A stretch of 64,000 nucleotides of DNA from Coccinella septempunctata (taxonomy: Eukaryota > Arthropoda > Insecta > Coleoptera > Coccinellidae), in the NCBI RefSeq assembly GCF_907165205.1, contig NC_058198.1:15167001-15231000 (forward strand). The letters run 5' to 3'. Under the pieces are notes generated by a model. That model was given only the letters and a program-made list of their open reading frames with translations, was not told where the DNA came from and did not search any database. The position numbers and the translations under genes are program-made. Below are positions 54,445 to 63,018 of this stretch, piece by piece (the first letter of the stretch is position 1; every line of letters begins with the position of its first letter).

Positions 54445-57400
54445 GACTTTAGCCTTGCGGCTTTCACACTCCTCTCCAGAGGAAAATTCACTTATCCCAG
54501 ATATCTCAGATATCAAAAGGATTAAGCTCTGTTGGAGCCCTTTCCAGGTTTTCGGGCTCGTGGTGGTGGTCGGGTCCGGGTCGCTCCTCGCCTCCCTGCT
54601 GTAGGTTGGATTCCTGCTCCACCCGCACTTCCTGTCGGAGCAGACGGTGTTCCTCTGAATTTCCCATGTACTTGCGTACAGTTCTCGCCGTTCCCAGCAG
54701 TACCGCCTTCTGCATGACCTTATAGATATTTTCGTCCAACTGAAGCTTCTTCAAGTTCTCTAGCAGTTTCTTCGGTATCAGGCCTGTAGATGATATGACA
54801 ATAGGGATGGTCTTGATATCTTTCAGCTTCCACTGTCTCCTGGTTTGTTCCTCGAGATCTCTGTACTTTGAAATTTTTTCAGTGTGCCTATCTAGAAGAT
54901 TGTTATTATTTGGAATCGCCACATCGATGAATAGTGCTCTGTCCTCATCCTTATTGAGCAATATGAGGTCTGGTCTATTGTGGGTTATTTTCCGGTCTGT
55001 GAGAACCGTGCGATCCCAGTAGAGCTTGTGATGTTCATTTTCCAATACAGCATCTGGATGGTAATTGTAATAAGGAACCTTTTTCGAACTCAGAAGTTGG
55101 TGTTTCAGTGCCAATTCTTGGTGAAGAATCTTGGCAACGGCATCATGTCTATTTTTGTACTCCGTGCCCGCGAACTTCTGACATCCCCCGGTGATGTGCT
55201 GGATAGTTTCATGTGTCGCACAGCCATAACGACAGCTATCGTCCGCCACTGAGGCATCCTTGGCGATGTATTTCATGTAATTTCTTGTTGGAATCACCTG
55301 ATCCTGGATGGCGAGCATGAAGCCCTCTGTCTCAGGAAACAACCTTCCGGAAGTCAACCAGTAGTTCGACGCAGATATGTCGACGTAATCATGGTTGACC
55401 TCATTCTGGTGCCTCCCATGCAGAGGTTTGCCAATCAGTTTCTGCATTTTACTTTCTGCAGAGTGTTCAACGGTTTCCAAGTGATCCTGGTGTAGCTTTA
55501 GCGGTGTGGAAGTATCAGCAACACAAACTACTCGATGGAGTTCTGACGAAGCTGCCTTGCTCAAGAAATATTTTCGAAGTCCTTCAATTTCCTGGGACAT
55601 ACGGTTGGACAAATCAACAATTCCTCTACCCCCAAGATGTCGTGGTAGCTCTGTCCGTTCTATTGAGCTTTTGGGGTGATGTTTATTGTGTTTAGTCAGC
55701 ATCGTCCGTATTTTTCTCTGTAAAGCTGCTAAATCGGTGGTCGTCCAAGAGATAATACCAAATGAATAGCTCAGCGCCGAGCAAGCGTAGGTGTTAATCG
55801 CTTTTATCAGGTTCTTGCTGTTAAGACCAGTTCTCATTATCCTTCTCAATCTTCGGGTAAACTCCTCCGTTAATTCTTTCTTCATCTGGGTCTGATTGAT
55901 TTTTCTTGCCTGTTTTATGCCGAGATACTTGTATGTGTCTCCTTCCTTCAATGCTTCAATTTCTGCACCTTCCTTGAGTTTGAACGTACCATCTTCCATT
56001 TTCCCTCTCGTTATGTTTAGCAGTCGGCATTTTTCTAGTCCAAACTTCATTTTGATGTCTTCCGAGAATCCTTCCACCATTTTCAGCATCAGTTGCATTT
56101 GTTTTTTGGTAGATGCGAAGAGTTTTAAATCGTCCATGTAAAGGAGATGATTCAGTTTCATCATAGTTCTACTGCCGCTCTTGATGGAGAATCCGTAGTC
56201 CGTAGAATTCAATCTATGAGACAAGGGATTCAGGGCCATGCAGAACCACAGAGGGCTCAGTGAGTCTCCTTGGAAAATTCCGCGTCTTATTGGAATGGGT
56301 CCTGTTGTAATGGAGCAATCTGCTGCTTTCATTTGAAGACTAGTACGCCAGGTTGACATGGCGTTTTTAAGGAACTTAACAATATTGGGATCCACCTTGT
56401 AAATCTTCAAGATCGTCAAGAGCCATTCGTGAGGTATAGAATCGAATGCTTTTTTGTAGTCTATGTACGCAGCGTAAAGATTCCTTCGTTTGGAGAACGC
56501 TTGATTGCAGATAACTGAATCTATTATTAGTTGTTCTTTGCACCCTCGGCTGTCTTTGGTGCATCCTTTCTGTTGCATGGCGATGATGTTATTCCTTTCG
56601 CAATGGTTGTAAATTCGGTTCGAAATGCACGATGTGATTAATTTGTACATCGTTGGAAGACATGTGATTGGTCGGTACTTGGATGGGTTTTCTGTATTCC
56701 TTTGGTCTTTAGGTAACAGGTACGTTGTGCCATGTGTAAGGAATACTGGCATTCTTTCAGGATTTTCAATGACATCATTTATTGCGGAGGTCAATTTGTC
56801 ATGCATGATCCAAAGTTTCTTGATCCAGAAGTTCTGTAATCCATCAGGCCCAGGTGCTTTCCAGTTGTGCAGTCCTCTGATAGCTGATTTTACTTCTTCA
56901 ATTGTGATCATGTCATGCTGCATCGGCTCATATTTTATAGCTTCAGATTTTTCATCTTCAATCCATCCGGTATTTCCATTGAACTGAGGTTTCGTTGATA
57001 GTTGTTCGGTCCAGAATTGTTCAATGGCTTCCTTTGGTGGTAACTTTCCATTTTCTCCATCCGACGATGTGAGTGACCGGTAGAAAGATTCTTCGGACTT
57101 TTCGAATGAATTATTGTCTCTTTTCCGGCTATAATTGCTTTTATATCTCCTCAGGCGTTCTGCATACAGACTTAATTTTTGCTTCAGAGTGTCAAGGCAA
57201 TGGTGTGCTGTAGCATTCTCCGTCTCTCGTTCGGTATGTGTTCTGTTTCTATCGATGATTTCTTTGGCAGCTTTCACAACCTTCCTTCCGCGATTCCCGT
57301 TCAAGTATTCCGTCAGTCGTCCAATGTCTCTTCTTAGCCTTTCTGTTTTGTGTTGAAGACGTTTCTGCCATGCTGGCGCGTGTAATTTGTGTAATTTTGG

Positions 57401-58491
57401 ACCATCGTTGTTCGTTCGGCGAATTTTTGCCCCTATGATTTTCGCTGTCGTTAGCGCTGCACAGTGAAAAACTAGATGCAGATATTCCAATGAACTTCCG
57501 TTCTGTAGGTATTCAGGTAAAACGTCCTTATTCAAGATGTCGATTATAAGTGACAGTTTCTTGGATGTATTGAGTCGTGGAGGTGCTACTCGATGAAGAG
57601 GATCTGTTCCTTCCAGTTCGGCAAAGTATCTCCTCATGTCAGAGTCAACTTGTCGGTGGAGCTCTTCCCTATCGTCCTGGTGTTCAGGCTCACTTGCGTT
57701 GCAAGATGGACTTTCAGTATCAGTTTCTTCTGCCTGTTGTTGCCCCGGCATGTGAATTTCATCAGAGGTGTTGGTGTTATTCTCTATTGTGGGCGGACGC
57801 TGAAGTTCTCGTTTGATTGCGTCGGTTCGGGCCGTAGGTATTAGTTCATTTCTCAGAATTACGCGGTACTGGTCTGCCACTCGTTGTTCAGTGACATTGA
57901 GATTTGGGTAGGCGTTGCAGAATTCCTCATGGAGCCTTTTCCTATAGTTGTTCGTGTTCTGCCCTAGTCCCGTGATGGAGTTATATATGCGCACAATAGT
58001 TTCATTCATGGACGTTGTCCACTTCATGCGCTTTCTAACTAACCCCGCTTGGGTGAGCACTGGATGAATATCCTGCGCAGCACTTTCAGCGGTTCGAGTC
58101 GGCGATTGAATTGGACTCGTTGGTTGCTGTTGTTGCTTTGGAGCTGTAGCTTCTTTTGCAGCAGGAGCCCGCTTCCTCAACATCCTGCCACCGACGTCCC
58201 GCATGCTGTCATGTCCAGCGCCGGCTCCAGACATGCCCTGACGATCCCCAGGCAGCGACTTGTTTCCGAGGCTTCTCGTAATCACCATTTTCATGGGTTT
58301 GTGCTCCCCTTTCTCGGTTTGGGTGAGGGGTAGAGAAATGAGAGCTGAAAGAGCACCCCTATAAAGGATGTGAAAGAGAGAGGAAAAAGGAATGGGACTG
58401 CGGACAGCAGGCGTGGCTGGCTGCACCGTCTACGTCGTTACGATGGCTACCTGGCAGGCCATCTACCAGATAGCTGCCAGGCAGGCCAGAC
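54445..58491 (-). mobile_element. Dong/R4-type LINE copy 3, full length
   Basis: About 4.05 kb bounded by (ATT)n on both sides (54425-54444 and 58493-58514). It contains one long frame, a 5' UTR of about 200 bp and a 3' UTR of about 60 bp ending AAAGTC before the microsatellite. There is no poly(A) tail, as in Dong/R4. Confidence 0.9.
54506..58294 (-). CDS. Dong/R4-type LINE protein: RT plus restriction-like endonuclease, intact
   Basis: The frame is open from 58426, but the first ATG is at 58294 (MKMVITRSLG), giving about 1262 codons; numbering below is from 58426. Residues 1-480 are low-complexity and basic. RT follows with WKAPGPDGLQNFWIKK, KYRPITCLPTMYKL, YAAYIDYKKAFDSIPHEW, GIFQGDSLSPLWFCMAL and the catalytic YMDD at 763-766. 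The C-terminal part has the CCHC motif CRYGCATHETIQHITGGC (about 1065-1082). It also has RPDLILLNKDEDRALFIDVA (about 1150), the PD-D core of the restriction-like endonuclease of R2/R4-group LINEs. No AP endonuclease is present. The protein would nick microsatellite DNA and prime cDNA synthesis there. No internal stop or frameshift seen. Confidence 0.93.
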   Translation of the reverse strand: MKMVITRSLGNKSLPGDRQGMSGAGAGHDSMRDVGGRMLRKRAPAAKEATAPKQQQQPTSPIQSPTRTAESAAQDIHPVLTQAGLVRKRMKWTTSMNETIVRIYNSITGLGQNTNNYRKRLHEEFCNAYPNLNVTEQRVADQYRVILRNELIPTARTDAIKRELQRPPTIENNTNTSDEIHMPGQQQAEETDTESPSCNASEPEHQDDREELHRQVDSDMRRYFAELEGTDPLHRVAPPRLNTSKKLSLIIDILNKDVLPEYLQNGSSLEYLHLVFHCAALTTAKIIGAKIRRTNNDGPKLHKLHAPAWQKRLQHKTERLRRDIGRLTEYLNGNRGRKVVKAAKEIIDRNRTHTERETENATAHHCLDTLKQKLSLYAERLRRYKSNYSRKRDNNSFEKSEESFYRSLTSSDGENGKLPPKEAIEQFWTEQLSTKPQFNGNTGWIEDEKSEAIKYEPMQHDMITIEEVKSAIRGLHNWKAPGPDGLQNFWIKKLWIMHDKLTSAINDVIENPERMPVFLTHGTTYLLPKDQRNTENPSKYRPITCLPTMYKLITSCISNRIYNHCERNNIIAMQQKGCTKDSRGCKEQLIIDSVICNQAFSKRRNLYAAYIDYKKAFDSIPHEWLLTILKIYKVDPNIVKFLKNAMSTWRTSLQMKAADCSITTGPIPIRRGIFQGDSLSPLWFCMALNPLSHRLNSTDYGFSIKSGSRTMMKLNHLLYMDDLKLFASTKKQMQLMLKMVEGFSEDIKMKFGLEKCRLLNITRGKMEDGTFKLKEGAEIEALKEGDTYKYLGIKQARKINQTQMKKELTEEFTRRLRRIMRTGLNSKNLIKAINTYACSALSYSFGIISWTTTDLAALQRKIRTMLTKHNKHHPKSSIERTELPRHLGGRGIVDLSNRMSQEIEGLRKYFLSKAASSELHRVVCVADTSTPLKLHQDHLETVEHSAESKMQKLIGKPLHGRHQNEVNHDYVDISASNYWLTSGRLFPETEGFMLAIQDQVIPTRNYMKYIAKDASVADDSCRYGCATHETIQHITGGCQKFAGTEYKNRHDAVAKILHQELALKHQLLSSKKVPYYNYHPDAVLENEHHKLYWDRTVLTDRKITHNRPDLILLNKDEDRALFIDVAIPNNNNLLDRHTEKISKYRDLEEQTRRQWKLKDIKTIPIVISSTGLIPKKLLENLKKLQLDENIYKVMQKAVLLGTARTVRKYMGNSEEHRLLRQEVRVEQESNLQQGGEERPGPDHHHEPENLERAPTELNPFDI

Positions 58492-58492
58492 A

Positions 58493-58930
58493 ATTATTAT
58501 TATTATTATTATTATATACTCAAAACTTTTCGGTTTCCCGGTTAAGACCTTGAAAATGAAATTCATGAAGTAGATAGTAGTGCTCCGTATAATTAGGGTG
58601 AAAACAAAAAATAACGATTCTGTACTTATATATAGGAACCTACATGGATTTCTGCATATACATCAGAGTCGTTAAATCTATTCAGGGACATTCTTTCTAT
58701 AGTTTTATTTCCTCAGGAAAAACGTGTATACCATCTACAACGTGAATGTAAATGATGAAAAAGAATTCTCTAGAAATTATTAATTTTGAAATATTGTTTG
58801 GAGCAGCGAGATTTGAAACAAACTTAAGAATTGAAATACTAATGCGCTTCAATACTTGCTTATCCAGATAGTCATTATCTGTATCGATAACTTATACTTT
58901 TCAATTGTTGATATTTTATCATTTCATAAT
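58493..58930. other. (ATT)n and flank of Dong copy 3; empty site for the array LINE
   Basis: (ATT)n at 58493-58514, then the 415-bp sequence that also appears in every 8.89-kb unit. In the units the LINE 5' end follows tttcataat; here that sequence runs directly into atcagaaacg, so 58930/58931 is the unoccupied LINE target. No gene seen. Confidence 0.85.
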
Positions 58931-59187
58931 ATCAGAAACGTTTGAAAAAATAAACAGTAATATAGTATATTCTTTCTGTAAGAAAAATACTCTGGACAAT
59001 TATCATTTAAATTCTCATATGTTTCATAAACTCATAATTATATAAAACACTCTATAATTTTAGGTATTCTTAGTGTTAGGCTCAAGTATCACAAAATAAC
59101 AAAATATTTTATATGTTCTTTTTAGGTATCATAAGTAATGGATTGAACACTATAAGTAAAATATCGCAGGAATTTGGACAGGTTGAA
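58931..59187. other. No feature recognised
   Basis: AT-rich single-copy-looking DNA; no protein-like frame, repeat or RNA gene seen. Confidence 0.6.
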
Positions 59188-59260
59188 AAACAATCTCTTT
59201 TGAATTCGCCAACGTTTCGGAACTATTTTGTTCCTTTCTCAAGGCTCATCATACAACTAA
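59188..59260 (-). other. Hammerhead-like/Penelope-LTR-like motif, degenerate
   Basis: The minus strand reads TATGATGAGCC, then two small hairpins (CCTTGAGAAAGG, GGAACAAAATAGTTCC), then GAAACGTTGG. This resembles the CUGAUGA ... GAAAC core of hammerhead ribozymes in Penelope-like elements, but the first core base (C) is replaced. It may be an old fragment. Confidence 0.35.
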
Positions 59261-59449
59261 TAAAAGTAACACTTTAAAATTGTTCATAGGAAGTTAAGGA
59301 TAAATCAACAAACAGTCCGACGTGTGACAGTTAAATTGAACGAATGTAATACATTTATTCCATAGAAATTTTAAGTCACAGCAATCTAATATCGAATCAG
59401 ACGACGGAACGGGCAATTGGGTGGTGGGGTGCTAGGGAGGGATGGTAGA

Positions 59450-59492
59450 GGGGCTATATAATAGCGGAGTAGATGTACAAAGTATTCAGTTG
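59450..59492 (+). promoter_or_regulatory. TATA box and initiator-like core promoter
   Basis: TATATAATA begins at 59455, and an arthropod-type initiator TCAGT is at 59486-59490 with the A at 59488, giving a TATA start at -33. The spacing is close to the usual -31. It faces the small ORF downstream. Confidence 0.5.
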
Positions 59493-59603
59493 TGAATGTG
59501 CTTCGTGCTGCAAATATTGTGTTGTGGTTTACATTTTTTAACTTTGATACTATCGAATTTTATCGTTTCATACTTAAATATTTTTTTCATTGTGGAAGAC
59601 GAG

Positions 59604-60005
59604 ATGGACAGAAAGAAGATCTTGAGAATGGGATTGGAAAAATTGAAGTCTAAACAAATTGACTTGAGGAGAACAGTTCAAATCAGGAATTTTCTGAAGT
59701 CACATGTAGGAGAACGAAAAAGAGGAAAAGTTCCGCAGAAAAAATCCGACACTCACGCTGCAAGAAGAGAAGGTAATCAAGATGAACATAGCCAAAAAGT
59801 CGTGAAGAAAATAAATTCCGATGTTGGAGAAAAAAAGCAGTATGTGTCGAACGGAAATCTGAGAAAACGCTTGACGAGGTCTTTCATTCTGAAGGAGATT
59901 CTGAATATGACATCTATTAGAAGAAAAGAAGATCCTAATATCAAACTTTTCAATGTGAATGACTACATTGAGATTTTTAGGAAGAAGGAGAAACCTATAA
60001 AATGA
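59604..60005 (+). CDS. Hypothetical small lysine-rich protein
   Basis: The open frame begins at an ATG at 59496, but that lies only 8 bases after the predicted initiator. The ATG at 59604 (MDRKKILRMGLEKLKSKQ) gives a 116-base leader and a 133-residue protein. It is strongly basic, with many K and R and predicted helical stretches at the N-terminus (LEKLKSKQIDLRRTVQIRNF) and near the end (IKLFNVNDYIEIFRKK). No signal peptide in the shorter form and no recognised domain. It could be a real small gene or the leading ORF of a Penelope-like element suggested by the motif upstream. No function is assigned. Confidence 0.45.
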   Translation: MDRKKILRMGLEKLKSKQIDLRRTVQIRNFLKSHVGERKRGKVPQKKSDTHAARREGNQDEHSQKVVKKINSDVGEKKQYVSNGNLRKRLTRSFILKEILNMTSIRRKEDPNIKLFNVNDYIEIFRKKEKPIK

Positions 60006-60047
60006 AACTTTTGTAGGATTTGTAACTCCAGCCCGCGCTCTATATTC

Positions 60048-60520
60048 AAAATGAAATATTAACTTCGAACAAAATTGAAAATTGTTAGATGTAGAGAAAA
60101 GACAACAGTACTGTTTTGAGTACTATGCGTAAAAGACTGAACGCTCCTTGAACTGCGATCAAGAAATAGAAAATTCATAATATTGGAGTACAAGTCTGAT
60201 ATTTGAATTTACAGCATATTCTTGATGAAACATTAATTTTGAAAACAAATAAAAATTGATAGGGGATCATAAAAGTTAACAGTTAGTACTGTTTCAAGTA
60301 CTATGCAAAAAAAATCCACTGAACGCTTCTTGACCTGCAATCAAGCAATAGGTTATGTATGAATTCAGAGTGCAAGTCTGATATAATGAATCATTTATGA
60401 TATAGAGTGTATTCTAAATGAAACATTAGGTTTGAGAAAAAATTAAAAATTGTTAGGTGTACTCAAAAGACATTGTTAGGTCCCGTTCCAAGTACGGTAT
60501 AAAAAAAATTAAAACTTCAA
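60048..60520 (+). repeat. Degenerate direct repeat, period about 175-190 bp, about 2.5 copies
   Basis: The phrase aatgaaatattaacttcgaacaaaattgaaaattgttag (60050) recurs diverged at about 60224 and 60417. Between the copies, actgttttgagtactatgcg (60110) recurs at about 60287 and, weaker, at about 60486. Old tandem repeat, non-coding. Confidence 0.7.
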
Positions 60521-62009
60521 AATATGACCAGATATACTAATTATCAGTAAAAATTAAGTAGGAGGATATCAAATAAGTGAGCCTTCGAATAAAAGCGATA
60601 AATAAACGAAATCAACTCAGATATAAGAAAACCAACAACTGTTGATTTGTTTGTCCACTTTTATATCAATGTGTATTATGTTCCTGAATTAATTTCGTTT
60701 GTTTTGAGTTATTTCATCCTCTCATTTATTGAGACATTGGTTCACTATAACCAGGATAATTTCCAATCCTGCTTTTTTTGTCATACAAGAACATTGTTTT
60801 AGGGATTCATCTACTATTTATATCCTACAGATAATTGGAAAAATTTGCTCTTTTCAGTTTCACTAGTGATAATGGCGTCATAGATCTAACGCTACGCTAA
60901 GCACCGTAATTTTTTATATTTTTTTCTCATTATTCCATATGCCAGCTTCATTACTCTCGCGAATATTATTATTCCAGTTTCAACCTCAAGAAAAAGGCTA
61001 CTGGAACCAAAATTTTTCGTTATTTTCTCTAATAAATTTCAGCAATCCATTTTAAGAAATTCATGACGGAAAAAAGTAACTTTTTTATTCGGTTTTTCGA
61101 AGTTTTCCATGGGCTATATGGATGTGTAGAGGATGTTTCATTAAAATGAATTAATTTCAAAGAAATTACCTGAGCCTGAAACAAAGAACAGTTTACATTG
61201 ACGAATATAATAGACAGATAGAATAGAAGTCAACGTTCATACTTAATTATCGAAATCTCATTTCTCTTGACAAATACAAAGGGGATTCATCTGTAAAAAA
61301 AACCAGAACAATATCATGGAAACCAAAAAAGTGCCATAACTGATCTACGGGACTACTATTTCTTGATAAGCAAAAAAAACCCTATTCAAAACCATTGACG
61401 TATTGAAGTATACAGTAAAATATTTGTTACTTTGACTAGGTGACAGGTACAGAATAGCACAGGTACAGTATAACCAATACAATAAACCATCCCTCAACGT
61501 TTTCGCCCGCAACGGACCGATTTGGTCATAATTACTACCTGCGAAAACAAGGAATTGTATAGCATGAACTTTGAAGTATTTTGAAATAAGATATTTGATT
61601 ATTGATGCATTTTTCGGAAATATTGCAATTAATTATCGATTTATGTTCGAACCCCAGCATCTCAAAATAAAACTTTTTTCTATAAAACGGCCTTTTCAAA
61701 ATCATTTTGAATATTTTCGATAGCCGGATCAGCATAGAAATCATAAAATATCTAATCTAAACAGCAAATGAAGTTGGACGGCCAAAAACTTGCATAAGTT
61801 TGACTATGTCTAATTTCGACATTATTTTGGCGATATTTTATTTTCACTTTACTGAATGTCACTTGCATTGGTTATTTTTTTTTTAATATCTTCTTTTCGT
61901 ACTGGGCGTGAATATAATTTCCGATTTTCGTCTTAAATTTTGGAGATAGTGAGGCCTTACAAATGTTTTAGTGTGACTTTCGGACTAATATCAAGTTATT
62001 TCTTTTTTG
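60521..62009. other. No feature recognised
   Basis: AT-rich DNA without a convincing frame (the longest, 61535-61744 minus, has no family likeness), RNA gene or element terminus. It may contain old element debris that I cannot identify by eye. Confidence 0.55.
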
Positions 62010-63018
62010 GTGAGTTGGAGTTTGTATTGGACGAAATTTTTGCTTGTTATTCGGATGCGATCATGATGGGGACATGAATAATTGCATGATTCAGAATTCT
62101 GCCCGTTCGAGGGCGATGAGGAACATATTGGAATCCTATAACCTAAAACTAGTGAATAACAGGCCCACGCATCACAGTGCTACCTGTGATACGTTACTCG
62201 ACTTGTTTATAACGTCTATACCTAACAGAGTGGTTGCCAGTGGACAACAGCATGCTTATCAATTTTCTCGTCATGACCTGGTGTTTGCTGGATTTAAACT
62301 CAAATGCCCTAAACCTAAGCCTCGAGTTATTAAATGTCGAAATTTAGGAGGTGTCGATCTGGCGAGGCTGGTTCAAACTGCGAGGGCTGCTGATTGGGAA
62401 TCGGTTTATCAAGCTCCTACTTTGGATGCAAAGGTGGCTATTTTTAATGAATTAATATTAAAAATCTGCGACGAATTAGCGCCCCTGAAATTCATTAAGG
62501 TTAGACATTCTCCATGCCCCTGGTTAACTGAAGAGATCAAGAATGCAATGAAATGTCGTGACAGGTTGAAGGCCTTCTACATCGCGAATCCTACCGAAGT
62601 AAATAGGGAACACTATCGTACTGCGAGGAACACTTGCAATCGGATGTGCAGGAGTGCAAAGAGAGATTATCTCCAAGAAAATCTTAATGGCGCACCACCA
62701 AGGAAGGTCTGGCAGACTTTGCGCTCAGTTGGGGTGGGCGAGAGGCACAGCCCACCTTGTGCAAATTTTGATCCCTCTCTGCTTGCCCGGCATTTTGCGA
62801 ATTCTGGTACTAGGATTAATGAAAGTATTAAGACAAATACATTGATGAAGTTAAGCTCATGTTCTCCACCAGGTAGTGTGTTCGATTTTGTGCCCATTAA
62901 TGAAGACGATGTTAAGTCTGCTCTGGGAGAGGTTGGTTCAGGGTCGGTTGGTTCCGATGGTATTGGAGTGGGCCTTCTGAGGCTCATTGCGAATGAGATT
63001 CTCAGTGCGATTCAGTGA
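62010..63018 (+). pseudogene. Jockey/CR1-superfamily LINE fragment: end of endonuclease to start of RT
   Basis: ORF 62044-63018 has GDMNN (the GDFN-type endonuclease motif), LLDLFITSIPN and SRHDLVFAGFKL (the SDH-type motif). The endonuclease-RT linker with CPWLTEEIKNAMKCRD follows, then VKSALGEVGSGSVGSDGIGV, the first RT block. Upstream, the frame GELEFVLDEIFACYSDAIMMG (read in two parts from about 62010) fits the preceding endonuclease sequence but is one base out of register at the GGGG near 62074. Both ends are cut: the left near 62010 and the right at about 63015 by element D. Non-functional. Confidence 0.8.

Noticed and set aside
59496..59603. Upstream ATG of the small ORF giving a 169-residue protein with a hydrophobic N-terminus
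   Set aside because: It would start only 8 bases after the predicted initiator; the hydrophobic stretch comes from T-rich leader sequence. It remains possible if the promoter call is wrong.
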